Below are positions 22,023 to 32,530 of a stretch of 64,000 nt of DNA, piece by piece (within the stretch, counting starts at the first letter, position 1; each line of letters starts with the position of its first letter). Below the pieces are notes generated by a model, which was not told where the DNA came from, did not search any database, and saw only the letters and a list, made by a program, of their open reading frames with translations. The DNA is from Breviolum minutum Mf 1.05b.01 (taxonomy: Eukaryota > Sar > Dinophyceae > Suessiales > Symbiodiniaceae). The stretch spans positions 62,001 through 126,000 of the forward strand of contig DF239784.1 of assembly GCA_000507305.1 (NCBI GenBank), read 5' to 3'. The position numbers and the translations under genes are program-made.

Positions 22023-22654
22023 TCAAAAATGCCCAAAATTCAAAATGAACAAACATGATGTGGAAAATGAACATTTGAGCCCTCCGGAAGTTCAACATAG
22101 CCCCTGAAAAGTTACCTTCCCAATAGGAAAATAAGCTTCCCATTGTTTACAATGTTTTATACATCCCAAGTGGTTGGCCTTAGGATTTCTTCCATCAACA
22201 GTATGGCATCGTTTTGGGTATCTTCCTGGGTAAATTTCGTAGGTGTAGTCTCCTGAAAATTAACGTATCATAGCTGGCTCACCTTGGAGGAAAATCATCT
22301 TCCAAACACCTCAGAAGGTCAAATACCTCCAACCCCAAGGGCTTTGGAAGCCTAAGACAAAAATCCTTTGGAAGGGGATATGTTAGTTCCCAGGAGAGTA
22401 CTCCCCCGAAGTTTAACAGTTCGCCCCTTAAAAATGAAAACTGGGCGCGCACCAAGGTTAATTGGAAGGCTACCCAAAAGTTTTTTTTTTGCCCGGAAAA
22501 CAGCCGTAGGTCTGAGTCCCAATTTTTGGGGGTGAAAATACAAAACGCATCCACCCGCCTAGTTCTTATCTTCAACCACTCATCTTCCCTAAATTCTTGG
22601 GGGTCAACTAGTTGGTGAACCTTCATCCTATAGGCATAGTTTTGGGGCCTTCAC

Positions 22655-22692
22655 TTGCTTGATTCGAAAAAGTTTCGGTAACCGGGCACTGA
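22655..22692 (-). CDS. Small exon following the FCIHQ exon, minus-strand gene
   Basis: The minus-strand acceptor CCAAGTGCAG ends at 22693 and a GT donor lies at 22654. The 38-nt exon reads SVPGYRNFFESSK, which fits the position where relatives have a short helix with Phe and Ser after the FCIHQ block. The phase agrees with the exon ending at 22871. Confidence 0.5.
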
Positions 22693-22870
22693 CTGCACTT
22701 GGATGTCCCGGGACGGAAGTGATCGGATCACTGGGGTTCTTTCACCTACTGACCCTAAATGGGGTTCTTTTGTTGGGCCTATACTTACTACATGTTTTTT
22801 TTTGTTGGGGTGAAACGAACAACCCACTGCTCCGATCACCATTGATCCCCGGGAGAAACCCAAGCAGCAC
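22693..22870 (-). other. Predicted 178-nt intron made of a PAL-C palindrome
   Basis: On the minus strand the intron starts GTGCTGCTTGGG and ends CATCCAAGTGCAG. The palindrome occupies 22698-22864, leaving only six bases at the donor and five at the acceptor. Exons on both sides are open in matching phase. Confidence 0.55.
22698..22864. repeat. PAL-C palindrome copy 3 (intronic)
   Basis: Plus-strand ends CTTGGATGTCCCGGGACGGA and GATCCCCGGGAGAAACCCAAG. The inner arms GTGATCGGATCACTGG and CTCCGATCACCATTGATC are partly complementary. This is the most GC-rich PAL-C copy. Confidence 0.65.
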
Positions 22871-22981
22871 CGGTCCCCGTTCCCGCGCCGCCTGGTGGAT
22901 GCAAAAGAGGTCCACGAAGACCTTGCTCCTCGGCCTCTCGTGGCGTTTGAGAGAACATCCCCCCACTCCGAGGCGGCCGGC
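22871..22981 (-). CDS. Exon with VDLFCIHQ motif, minus-strand membrane-protein gene
   Basis: The minus-strand acceptor ggtcaccag precedes 22981 and the donor GT is at 22870. The 37 codons read from AGRLGVGGCSLKRHERPRSK to VFVDLFCIHQAARERGP. The core VFVDxFCIHQ is a hallmark of a dinoflagellate membrane family, placed before RLWCVFE, as found here 3 kb downstream. The exon is GC-rich compared with its surroundings, which also argues for coding. The family has a distant similarity in pattern to TIR-like folds (a D-x-x-C-I-x-Q strand), which I regard only as a hypothesis. Confidence 0.6.
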
Positions 22982-23041
22982 CTGGTGACCAGTCTCCCCC
23001 GGGGTTTTAAACCTGGTGGTTTGTTTTTTTCATAAAGATCT

Positions 23042-23148
23042 TTCCCTAAGGATCCCCAAGAACCCTCCAATGGAAGGGTGAACAAACCTGTATGATTAGC
23101 AGGGTGTTTAGGTCCTCAAAATAGCCAGTCTTGAGGCTTCAATGATCC
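23042..23148. repeat. PAL-L palindrome copy 2
   Basis: Starts CCCTAAGGATCCCCAAGAAC and ends GAGGCTTCAATGATCCTTA; shares GGTGTTTAGGTCCTCAAAAT with copy 1. Confidence 0.6.
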
Positions 23149-23332
23149 TTATGGTTGGACATTTTACCCCCCAATTTTTTTTGGGATATTTTTTTGAATA
23201 TATTTGATATTCTTCAACTGGATGTGCCTCCCCGTGATCTTAAGATGTACAGCCAACAATCTTGTTGTGGATGCTGGGCATTGAACAGTGGTCATTTTAT
23301 GACACCAATCCAAAGAATGCACAAGAAAATAC

Positions 23333-23440
23333 ACCCCTGAAGATTAACGGCTGGAACATAATTCCCTGGAGGTTTGGTTCAGATCATTTTCCTTTGTAAA
23401 TGGGTCATTTGTAGGTTCCATGTTAATCTTCCAGGGTGTA
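23333..23440. repeat. PAL-E palindrome copy 1
   Basis: Ends ACCCCTGAAGATTAACGG and CATGTTAATCTTCCAGGGTG. Its last bases GTA are shared with the start of PAL-D copy 2. Confidence 0.75.
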
Positions 23441-23593
23441 CTTGGAGGATCATCCCAGTTAGTAACTAGTTAGTAATCCCCATTTATAAGCCATTTAAGC
23501 CATTTGGAAGGGGCTGGCAACCCTACTTGAGGGACTTACTAACCTAACCATGCTTATTAACCACTTACTAGTCCTGGGATGATCCTCCAAGTA
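23439..23593. repeat. PAL-D palindrome copy 2
   Basis: Ends TACTTGGAGGATCATCCCAG and CTGGGATGATCCTCCAAGTA. The interior carries GCCATTTGGAAGGGGCTGG, also seen in copies 4 and 5. Confidence 0.8.
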
Positions 23594-24100
23594 GGGGAAA
23601 TCCATCCCAAAATGGGTCCCATGGATTAAGGACCCCTGTCACCTGCAGATGGGGTCCCTATAGAATTATCAATAGAGTTGTCACGCCTCAAAAAAAACAT
23701 GGGGTAATTGATGTAATTAATTGGGTCAGTTTCCCCCTGCTTTTCATGGGGGAGAGATCCCTTAATAGAATCAAAGGTGTCCAACTTGGGGGCGTGAATC
23801 CACAGAAGATGAAGAATTAAGTTGATCAAAATCGTGAAGCTAACGCATCTTTTTCCCGAAAACAAACATGGATACATTGGATGGATACCCAAAATGAATC
23901 AACATGACGGGCCTTGGAAAAGGTGACTTCTTTAAAATATGGCCATTTTTGGTACCCTGTAATAAACTAACATCGCTGGCTGGAATATCACCATTTTTAG
24001 TACGAGATACATCGACTCAATCCGGGTCCATTTTCCAGCCAGCTATGTCAGTTGATCCCGGAGTGTATCTATTCTATGTTAGTTCACCGGCAAATTATCC

Positions 24101-24201
24101 TTAATACACCCCTCGAACACTAACGGCTGGATACCCAAAATGATTTCAAAAGGTGACTCCTTTCATTTTTGGGTATCGATTCGTTAGATTTCTGGGGCTG
24201 T
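24101..24201. repeat. PAL-E palindrome copy 2
   Basis: Ends ACACCCCTCGAACACTAACG and GATTTCTGGGGCTG; inner arms GGATACCCAAAATGATTTC and CATTTTTGGGTATCGATTC pair. It lies within 20 nt of a predicted minus-strand GC donor at 24220. Confidence 0.65.
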
Positions 24202-24220
24202 TTCCTTTTCAATCCTTTGC

Positions 24221-24308
24221 AGGTCGAACGTAACCTCCAAAAAATGATCACAAGCACATAGGATAGCACACCAGTCACCAGTGACCAAACGCAATAAGCC
24301 TCAAGAAA
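24221..24308 (-). CDS. Membrane-segment exon of the minus-strand gene
   Basis: The minus-strand acceptor ttgccatcaacag precedes 24308 and a GC donor (GCAAAGG) follows 24221. The 88-nt exon reads FLEAYCVWSLVTGVLSYVLV and IIFWRLRST: one strong transmembrane helix ending in Arg residues, as expected between the FWSHSW and FCIHQ blocks of this family. Confidence 0.5.
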
Positions 24309-24508
24309 CTGTTGATGGCAACCAGAAATCCGGCGAGAAAACCAGTTGAGGGAGGTTGGTAGTTGATCCCATTATTTACCGGACTTTTTACATACCAGGT
24401 CGTGGTTGTTTGGGATTTCTTCAACAGTATTCTGTTTGGATTGGAACGGAACTTTTTTTTGGAAAACATCATTTTTTATCCTACAACCTCGGAAATACCT
24501 TGATCCTT

Positions 24509-24622
24509 TCAGCCATAGGATACTGGGGATAGTATATAATATATATACCTACATAAATGAAAGGTTGACTTTTATGGTAAATTTGATTGCATGTGTGGGT
24601 AAATATGTACGATCTTATGGGT
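24509..24622. repeat. PAL-G palindrome copy 2
   Basis: Arms ATATATATACCTACATAAAT and GTGTGGGTAAATATGTACG around GGTTGACTTTTATGGT. Confidence 0.55.
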
Positions 24623-25173
24623 TCTTTGGAGTCTCTTGGGGGTGTTGCTTGGCCAACTTGTCCGAAGCTACTTGTTCATCCTGAAAGCTTATCTCTTTTA
24701 TTCGGGTTGCAATGACTAGTTGGTGGGTTTAAGATAAATATACCATTCCAATGGATGCTATGGGCCTTCTTCGGATTTTTGGTGATCCATGACCACACAC
24801 ATCTTCAAGAGATCACGATTCCACCCCACCCATCACGTACAGTACCCATATGGCTCTTTCCTGATCCGTTGGTTTCTTTATCTTTTGAGGTTTTTTGAGC
24901 GATAGGCGCAAAAATCCCATGGATGGTATAGGTTGGGGCAAATGATAATTACACTCCCCAAAACTAACATCCAGTAGCCACTGAAAATAGGGCGGGAGCC
25001 AAAAATAAAGGCAAACGTCTTCCGAGTTTCAGGGATGGCAATTCACCACGGGGGCACATTGCACTCGGATATTCCGTCTTTGGGTAGGGTCCCTTCCACT
25101 ACAGGGTGAAAAAAAAACGCTCAATTGGTTTCATCTTCCAGTTTCAGGTTTGAAAATGAAAAAGCACACATAC

Positions 25174-25293
25174 GTGGATGTCCCAGGAAGTTAGTAAATG
25201 GTTAGTATATGGGTTATAACCTACTTATAAATGGGGTACATTGGGGTTATAACCCATTTACTAATCATTTACTAACTTCCTGGGACATCCAAG
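25174..25293. repeat. PAL-C palindrome copy 4
   Basis: Ends GTGGATGTCCCAGGAAGTTA and TAACTTCCTGGGACATCCAAG are near-perfect inverted repeats. The loop is in the opposite orientation to copy 2, so this copy is inserted the other way round. Confidence 0.8.
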
Positions 25294-25475
25294 TATCTGA
25301 AACCTACCACCTATAGGTTTCCCTTTTCAAAAAACCTTGCCACCAAATTGTGAAAAAACACCCACAACCCGACACTTCTTTGAGATGTTGAAAACCTGAC
25401 ACGTTGGTCAAGGTTGTTAGTCAGCTCCAACGCTCGGGGAAGTTATATCTATAAGCTCACCGGCTTTTTCATTAC

Positions 25476-25532
25476 CAGGTCTCCGATCCATGACATTTCG
25501 GTCCCTTGGAAGTCACTCAAAGCTTTAAAAAA
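25476..25532 (-). CDS. Possible small exon, minus-strand gene
   Basis: The minus-strand acceptor tccaatag precedes 25532 and the donor GTAATG follows 25476. Exactly 19 codons in phase 0 read FFKALSDFQGTEMSWIGDL. Both splice sites and composition are plausible; there is no motif. Confidence 0.35.
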
Positions 25533-25546
25533 CTATTGGATGCTTT

Positions 25547-25580
25547 TGGATGATGATGATGATGATGATGACGATGATGT
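25547..25580. repeat. (GAT)n short microsatellite
   Basis: Ten GAT units with one GAC change. Confidence 0.9.
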
Positions 25581-26329
25581 TGAACCTTTACTTTAAGAAA
25601 TAGTGAAACTCATAAGCCAACTCATAAAAAAACCAGCCGGCCAAACAATTCCTGGATGGTCTTTGCAGGGAATACTCCATGTAAAGCAAGGATTCCCAAA
25701 ATTTTGCCAATGCGCAAAGGACATGGCTTGAATCACCTGGTAATAACCAACTCATACCCTCCGGTAAACATAGCAATGGAATTTTCCCATTTTCAATCGG
25801 AAATACATCTTCAATCCGGCTCCATTTTCTATTGCTATGTCAGTTTACCGGAGTGTACTCTCTCTAGAAAACTGACATGGAGCCTGAAAATCCTCTTGGG
25901 AACATGAACGGACGCTCCTGTTTGGATCCCTTCCGACGAAATCCCTTACAAATCTCCATTTCAAGATTGCAGGGGGAATTTTTCGTTCAATGGTCTTGCA
26001 TTTCCCCCGAAAACTTGCGTAGAAAAAACACCACCCGAAGTTTCACAGCAAACGACCCTGAAAAAAAAGTGGTGGTTTTCGAAGACACGCCTTTCCCTAT
26101 ATTGGGTTTCGGTGACATTTTCAGGGGAAAACTCGCTATTAAACCTCTGGGGGGGAAAAAATCGGTAATCCCGTTACACACAGATGACACTTTCCCAGGG
26201 GCGAAACTTACATCCAATATAATTACCCCATTTATAACGTAGGTGAAATAACCCATTGATCTACAATCACCATGGATCCGATCACCAAACCCGTTTTGGG
26301 GACATCCAGAAACCACAACTTCCTAACAC

Positions 26330-26505
26330 CAACGGTCTCCAGGGGTTTCGTCCACCGAGAAACATGTGGCTCATTTGGTGCATAGTTCGACATCTTCACC
26401 CATCCAGGTAATAATCCCAGAGCGAAGAAGAGAGCCATCAAGGCTGCTAAGAAGTAGCTGATGATCAAGGCTGCATGGCTATTCTTTACAAACCTCGGTG
26501 TTTCG
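26330..26505 (-). CDS. Membrane-segment exon of the minus-strand gene
   Basis: The minus-strand acceptor accggcttcag precedes 26505 and the donor GTGTTAGG starts at 26329. The exon reads ETPRFVKNSHAALIISYFLA, then ALMALFFALGLLPGWVKMSN and YAPNEPHVSRWTKPLET. AALIISYFLAALMALFFALG is a clear transmembrane helix. The position, after the FWSHSW exon and before FCIHQ, matches the family layout. PAL-C-like text (CTGGATGTCCC) begins within 20 nt after the donor. Confidence 0.55.
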
Positions 26506-26850
26506 CTGAAGCCGGTAACCATAGAAATCAACAACGGATTTCATGTAGGTAATTTTTACAAAAAGTCCCATGGGATTTTTCTTTAGGGTAGGTAAAATAT
26601 AGAAGTTGTTGTTTTTTTTTCAAATGAGATCCTACTTGGAGGATTGGCATACCAGGATTTTTTCTAATTAAGTAGTATAAGCCATGGAGATTTTTCAGCC
26701 ATTTTGAAGGGGTCCCACAACCCGATCCTTAGGGGGTCACGAAGCCATCCTTGGTGGTGTTTTTTGGAAGAGGTTGGAGGTGATAGATGGATATCACAAA
26801 TGAAATGAAGGTCAGAAGTAAGTTTTTCACATACGAAACGTACACTTGAA

Positions 26851-26963
26851 ACACCCCTGAAGATTAACGGCCCGGAACATAATTCCCTGGAGGTTTGGTT
26901 CAGGGATCATTTTCCTTTATAAATGCATGATTTGTAGGTTCCATGTTAATCTTCTAGGTGTAT
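26851..26963. repeat. PAL-E palindrome copy 3
   Basis: Ends ACACCCCTGAAGATTAACGG and CCATGTTAATCTTCTAGGTG; the interior ATTCCCTGGAGGTTTGGTTC is shared with copies at 23333 and 31167. Confidence 0.75.
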
Positions 26964-27112
26964 ATCCTTTTCCTATCAAAGGTTTGCTACTTTTCTGGAT
27001 TTTCATGGGCCGGAAAATGGCATGTTCTGTCGGCATCTCTCGGTCTACTTCGAAAAAAACGCGGTCCAGAATGCCGAGTCAACACACAGGAGAGTTCAAC
27101 ATGACTTGCATA

Positions 27113-27258
27113 CTTGGATGTCCCAGGAAGTTAGGATCAATGATGAGTAAATGGGTTATAACTTATAACCCCAATGCCAATACCCCATTTATAAGTAGGT
27201 GAAATAACCCATATACTATCCATATACTAACCATTTACGAACTTCCTGGGACATCCAA
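27113..27258. repeat. PAL-C palindrome copy 5
   Basis: Ends CTTGGATGTCCCAGGAAGTT and GAACTTCCTGGGACATCCAAG; the loop holds CCCCATTTATAAGTAGGTGA. Confidence 0.8.
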
Positions 27259-27592
27259 GTATATCCATGAAACTCCAAAGCTGCCCGCAGTTTCAATAAA
27301 TGGATGGATATGGATGGATGGATGGAAATGGTGATTTAACAACCATTTTTCCATGTTCAAAGATTCAAAATCCTCCAATTGATAGCCAACCAATTTTTTC
27401 TACCCCTGTGATTTGGAGGATTGGATGGGGTTCTGAATCGCTCCTCATTTAGGAACGGAACATACATACATCATCCAAATAGCTCCCATCATCGCGGGAC
27501 CCCCAAGAATCACCATGTTAGTTACAAATGGATGGCTATCAGGTTCCAGGTTGAACCAGATGAGCCACGAAAAAACCCTTGCTACTTTCCAT

Positions 27593-27700
27593 TATACTGG
27601 TTGGTTCATAGGGATCCTTATAATTTTTATAATGGTTTATCATAATCCCTAAAAACCTGGGTAGTATAATCGCCTATACAACCCAACTAACCAGGTTTTT
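27593..27700. repeat. PAL-F repeat copy 3
   Basis: TACTGGTTGGTTCATAGGGA at the left and ACCCAACTAACCAGG at the right. The preceding GATGAGCCACGAAAAAACCC also precedes copy 1, so the repeated unit may be longer. Confidence 0.6.
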
Positions 27701-27826
27701 TTTCATTGCTCAGATGGTTTCACAACTTCTTTTTGTGAAAACCATCTTCTCTTTTCCAAGCGTGTCACCCATTGAGGTGACCAGAAAAAAAACACAAGTT
27801 TTTCCCGGGAAAGCTGTGAAAAATAA

Positions 27827-27924
27827 CTAGTTGGTGGTTTCAACACATCTGAAAAATATTAGTCAAAATGGGAATCTTCCCCAAGTAGGGGTGAAAATAA
27901 CAAATGTTTGAAACCACCAGCTAG
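27827..27924. repeat. PAL-A palindrome copy 5
   Basis: Ends CTAGTTGGTGGTTTCAACAC and GAAACCACCAGCTAG, flanked on both sides by ATAA (27823-27826 and 27925-27928). Confidence 0.8.
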
Positions 27925-28741
27925 ATAAGGGTGAACAAAAAACATGGCCATTACTTGGATTTGCGTCTGAGATGCAGATGGAACAAGTTCAAAAAACCAA
28001 AAAGCTCCCAAATCGTGGTGAATGATGGTGATTTACCATCGTAGAAAGCACCGGAATAACAAATCCAAGATTATCAATGAATTTCTGAGAAGATCCAAAG
28101 GTTACATTTTTACATGTTTTTACAACATGGCTTGCAACTGCTACACCCCAGACATCCAGAGCCACCTCCTGAGGTTCGGTAAGACTGAACCCTAAAAACG
28201 TACCGTTCAAACACCAAGTCTCAGGAGGTACTGTTGATGGACAAAATCCTGCACCACCAAAAATGATGATTATCCCATTATTTATAGGTCTTTAACCATC
28301 CCAGGTGGTGCAGGATTTCGTCCATCAACAATATGACTGGATGTCTAGGGACAGGGTTGGAAGAAACCTGCTTCGGGTCCCTACTGCTGAAAAGTTGACA
28401 ATAATTTTTTTGATTAACGAAAAAACTTTAGCTATAAATCTAGCGAATGGAGCAGTCTTCAAAAACATGCCAGTGTACTGGTTGGTTAAGGATCCTTACA
28501 ACTGAAAAATGGCATAAGAAACAATCCCTGAAAAAAAAATGCAAAAATTGGAAACAAATATGTCCCAAATGGTGGTGAAAAATGGTGATGAACCTAATGG
28601 AAGAATCCCTAAAAAGTCGCCAACGAAGCAAACAAAAGATCCCCTTTATAACTGGAGCCTAACCGCTCACTTCATTGCTTTTTTTTGGGAGTTCCTTTGC
28701 GGAAACCCTGCCCGGGGCTACTTCCGGGTCCGAAACGGTTG

Positions 28742-28906
28742 TTACTTGGAGGATCATCCCATTTAGTAAATGGTTGATCACCATGGTGATGCGTAAGTCC
28801 CCTAAGGATCGGGTTGGTCTCGTTATAAAATGGCCATCCAATGGCATGTAGATGGGGGGTGATCCTAACCACTGAAACTTCATCCTGGGAGCCCATGCTC
28901 CAAGTA
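28742..28906. repeat. PAL-D palindrome copy 3
   Basis: Left end TTACTTGGAGGATCATCCCA, right end GGGAGCCCATGCTCCAAGTA. The right end lies 6 bases from the predicted GT donor (28913-28912) of the minus-strand FWSHSW exon. Confidence 0.7.
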
Positions 28907-28913
28907 CGACAAC

Positions 28914-28999
28914 GTCCGAGGCACAACAAGGACCACACCTTCCAAGAGCTTCTTCCATGCCAGGAATGGCTCCAAAACTCATCAATCTCCACCACTTGC
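28914..28999 (-). CDS. Exon with DEFWSHSW motif, minus-strand membrane-protein gene
   Basis: The minus-strand acceptor tttgccttaag precedes 28999 and a GT donor follows 28914. The exon reads QVVEIDEFWSHSWHGRSSWK and VWSLLCLG. The DxFWSHSWxG...WK pattern is the N-terminal hallmark I recall from the dinoflagellate membrane family with FCIHQ and RLWCVFE blocks, and it is found upstream of them on the same strand here. No function is known; the conserved SHSW resembles a binding or catalytic site but this is speculation. Confidence 0.6.
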
Positions 29000-29059
29000 C
29001 TTAAGGCAAAGGTTCTTTTTTAAACATTTTTTTTTCCACCCCAAAAAAGGTGACATCTT

Positions 29060-29194
29060 ACTGGGATGTCCTGCTGGTACTTAGGATCAATGGATTTTTT
29101 TGAACCCTATACAAGTATAGGTGGGATACGTCCCGTAAATAGGTTATAAACCAACTTACTAGCTAGTTACGATCACTTCCATGGACACCCTAGT
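29060..29194. repeat. PAL-H repeat copy 1
   Basis: Starts GGGATGTCCTGCTGGTACTT, contains TGGGATACGTCCCGTAAATA and ends ACTTCCATGGACACCC. The arms pair only partly. Confidence 0.6.
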
Positions 29195-29889
29195 ACAAAC
29201 GGCGGCACCCAAAAAACACTTTGTTTTATGTCTTTTTTCTTTCTTTCTTTTTTGGTTTTGGGGGATAATTATTGGATATGATAAAACACAGTAGAATCAT
29301 TATAATAATGTGTTTTGAGAAAAAATCCACCAAAAAAAGGGGAGCCAAACAAACGATGTTTTTTTGAATCACACCTGAAAACACAACACTTCAGTACCAA
29401 AAGGGGGAGGGGTTTAGCTGGAGATTTAGAATGTTGGATGAGCGGGGATTCGTCACTTTTTAGGTCGGAAAAAACGGACAAGCTTACGAAATACCTGGGA
29501 CTCTACACCGAACGTAGCTGGTGGTTGAACCACCCGTCTCAAAATATGCGCAAGTCCATTTGGATCATTTTTGCAGATAGGGAAATTTTCCGTAGCACCC
29601 GCAAACTCCCCCAAAGTTGAGTCAGGTTCCCTAGGAAATACCATGGCAATTTACGGTATTCCCTGCGTTTCAACTTGAGCCAGGTGACTCACTGAAGGCA
29701 TAAAGTCGGGCCTTTTCCGTCATAGTCAGTTTCGAGTTCAAGTGCTTCCCACAACTGGGGGGCGAAACGGAAGGCGGTGAAACTCACCGGGGGGGAAAAA
29801 TCGGACGTGATTTTTTTGGGGGGATGTCGGAAACAAGGGGAAGGGAATAAAAGATGGGGGAGGTGTCGAATCTAGAAGAAAAAACGCGG

Positions 29890-30019
29890 TCCTGCTGGTA
29901 CTTAGGGTCAATGGATTTTTGTCACCCCTATATTAAAAGTAGGTTGGATACGTCCCGTAAATAGGTGAAATAAACCAACTTACGAACTAGTTACGATCAC
30001 TTCCATGGACACCCTAGTA
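29890..30019. repeat. PAL-H repeat copy 2
   Basis: Contains TTGGATACGTCCCGTAAATA, then TTACGATCACTTCCATGGAC; very close to copy 1, less than 1 kb away. Confidence 0.65.
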
Positions 30020-31037
30020 GATCTAGACATCTAGATGTTCACGGGAGAAAAATAACAAAAAAAACACGGATCCGGTCTGTTTTTCATTTGCCTGTTACGA
30101 TACTAGTAATTAGCACCCAAAAGTCAACTATTAATCTTCCCCAATTTTTTGAGGGTGGAGATAAAGTTTTTTTGAAACCATCACCGAGGAACTTCCGAAG
30201 CAAGAATAACAAGTAGATGCTTTCAGAGCGAAACTTAGAAAAACATAGAAACACCAGAAAATGTTGCACCCCTGAAGATTAACGTGAAACAACCTTTATC
30301 ATCACCTACCAGGAAAACAGCCGCTGCTGTTAATTTCCATCAACTTTTCAACCTCTAAAACCATGTCGTACTTCCAGTTGCCTTAAAGAATTGTAAGCAT
30401 TTTGTACGTTTTCCAGGCTTTTATACATATACTGCCGCGTTTGAAGCCTTCAATCTGAGGTCAGGAGGTCCAAAATGTCCAGCAGGGTTTTTCAAGTGAG
30501 GGACATCTTTGGACGGTTGGTATTTTTTGAATTGTACAGTCCTGTAAACATAGCTGGCTGGAAAATCCAGCATTTTGGATGGTATTTACCAGGAAAGATG
30601 GGGATTTTCTATGGCGAGTTGTTAGTTGAAAGGAGGGTACGGGCATATCCTGGAACCCCAAACAACCATTTGGTTGGCTATCAGCTGGATGATGGTTCCC
30701 CAATCTTGAGAAACTTTTTAAACGGTTTCCACATCACGATTTCCATCCATTTCAACATGTTCTTTTTTTGCGTTCCAGGATGTGATATTTGATACACAAA
30801 AATGTGGTGAACGGACACTGCAAATACAGTTGATGGTTCAGAAATCCAAAAAAACCTGGGATGTATAAAACCTTACGAATAATGCAAAATATGTGATTTT
30901 TGTTTCGAATCATAAAGGTGCGTTTAACAATAGCCCTGAAATTCCCATCGGCCTGTGACTTTCACCACTTTCTTTTTTGTAACGGGAGTTTATCATCCAA
31001 CAAAAAAAGGTGATTCAGTTCACTTCCAGGGATACAT

Positions 31038-31165
31038 CAGGATGTCCAATCGGAAGTTAGGATCACTGGGTTATTTCACCCCAACAAAAATCCCCCATCT
31101 ATAAGTAGGTGAAATAAGCCATTGATCCGATCACCATTGATCCGATCACTTCCTGGAACATCCAA
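31038..31165. repeat. PAL-C palindrome copy 6
   Basis: Left end AGGATGTCCAATCGGAAGTT, right end CACTTCCTGGAACATCCAAG. The right end runs straight into a PAL-E copy. Confidence 0.65.
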
Positions 31166-31166
31166 G

Positions 31167-31285
31167 TACACCCTGGAAGATGAAAGGCTGGAACCTACAG
31201 CCATCACCCATTTGTTTCGAGGAAAATGATCTGAACCAAACCTCCAGGGAATTATGTTTCGAGCCGTGAATCTTCCAGGGGTGTA
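31167..31285. repeat. PAL-E palindrome copy 4
   Basis: Ends TACACCCTGGAAGATGAAAGG and GTGAATCTTCCAGGGGTGTA; interior CAAACCTCCAGGGAATTATG is inverted relative to copy 3. Confidence 0.75.
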
Positions 31286-31843
31286 TGGGTATCAGTGGGG
31301 CCCACCTTCCAATCCCGTTTACATGGAGCCCTTCTTCCGCCTTTGTAGAACACACCATGCTGGAACGGCACGTAGGATCTCGGGACGGGTGGCTTTCCTC
31401 AGGTCGGGGACGGGGAACGGTGGATCTCGTAGTGCTATATAAGTACTACAGGTTGATGATTCAGAAATCCGGCGTTCACCAGTTGAGGTTGGTAGTTTCT
31501 CCCAATATTTACAAGGTAATTTTACATTCCAGTTAAACATGGAGTTATGGGGCCCTTACTGTTGATGGTTCAGAAATCTGGCTAATCAGTTGATTTTGTA
31601 AATATATTATGTATATACAGGTGTTTAATTATACATCCCAGGTGGTGTAGGATTTCAGCAATTCTTCTTTTTCGACACACACACACACACATTTCACACA
31701 AATTCCACCAGCACAAAAAGCAAACTTTTATTGTTCCACCCTAACAATCTTCACCCTATTGAAACACCCAGACCCTTCCTTCATGACACCCCCTCTTTTA
31801 AAAGGGCCTCCTTTTTAACCGGGTGTGGCAACTTGCTAATTAC

Positions 31844-32062
31844 CCGCCATCCGACATCCCCCGACATCGGATTTCTTTTTTTCGGCACCAACCAAAGGAT
31901 CAATTCCGAAAACCACATGGCCATCTTTTCCACCATTGCCTTTCCTTCTCGCTGCTCCTCCTTGGCAGCCTCCACGACCTTCTTTGGCTCCGCCTCCTCG
32001 CACTCGGACGAGCTGCCCAGGGAAATGCCAATCTCCGCAGGGATGGGTGCAGAGGCACCAAC
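31844..32062 (-). CDS. Putative exon on the minus strand, acidic and charged
   Basis: The minus-strand acceptor aaccgtcaacag precedes 32062 and a GTAATT donor follows 31844. The 73 codons, in phase 0 at both ends, read VGASAPIPAEIGISLGSSSE, then CEEAEPKKVVEAAKEEQREG, then AMVEKMAMWFSELILWLVPK. The exon is GC-rich against its surroundings. A hydrophobic or amphipathic segment (MWFSELILWLV) ends it. It may be an upstream exon of the FWSHSW gene or another gene. Confidence 0.45.
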
Positions 32063-32094
32063 CTGTTGACGGTTCGTGGTTTTCTGTAGGCAAA

Positions 32095-32336
32095 TTCGAA
32101 GTACTTGGCAGTTGCTACTCATCAGACGACAAGTTGGCCAACTGCCAACTGCCAACTGGGCAGGTTGGTTTCAGAACACAAAAATAACACGGTCCACTGA
32201 CTTGGATGTCCCAAATTGGTAAATGGTTAGGATCAATGGGTTATTTCACCTACTTGTAAATTGGGATTGTTTGTTGGGGTTATAACTACCACACTGATCT
32301 TAACCTTTGATCCCTGACTTTTCTGAGACATCCAAG
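32095..32336. repeat. Dispersed direct repeat, unit 1 (includes PAL-C copy 7 at 32201-32336)
   Basis: The text ACTTGGCAGTTGCTACTCAT, GGCAGGTTGGTTTCAGAACA and AACACGGTCCACTGACTTGG continues into CTTGGATGTCCCAAATTGG. The same order is found about 1.4 kb to the right at 33487. The repeated unit therefore includes DNA outside the palindrome. Confidence 0.75.
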
Positions 32337-32340
32337 TAGG

Positions 32341-32530
32341 ATCCATGTATATATAATATGTTGTATTTACCTAGTCTTGAAAAGTAGATGGCACAGTCCC
32401 TACATATTGGTTTATAAGGACCCTTTACTAACCTGTTGGTTTCTGTGCCATCTATTTACCTTAAGGTATACATGAACTCTATCATTTCTGTTGATTTTTA
32501 TCGTAAAATGTAGGGTAAACATATCATGGG
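32341..32530. repeat. PAL-G-like palindrome, enlarged
   Basis: Contains TGTATTTACCTAGTCTTG, a nested pair AGATGGCACAGTCCC and TGTGCCATCTATTTACC, and the usual TTGATTTTTATCGTAAAATG. It looks like a PAL-G copy with another small element inside. Confidence 0.5.

Larger units (their letters stand above)
28998..31843. other. Intron or intergenic region
   Basis: Besides the listed PAL copies, a GC-rich segment at 31325-31435 has protein-like reading on the minus strand in more than one frame (for example PRSYVPFQHGVFYKGG) and could be an unresolved exon. Elsewhere I see nothing coding. Confidence 0.35.

Noticed and set aside
25174-25293. A PAL-C copy with an inverted loop as a sign of site-specific inversion
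   Set aside because: Because the arms are palindromic, insertion in the opposite orientation gives the same picture.
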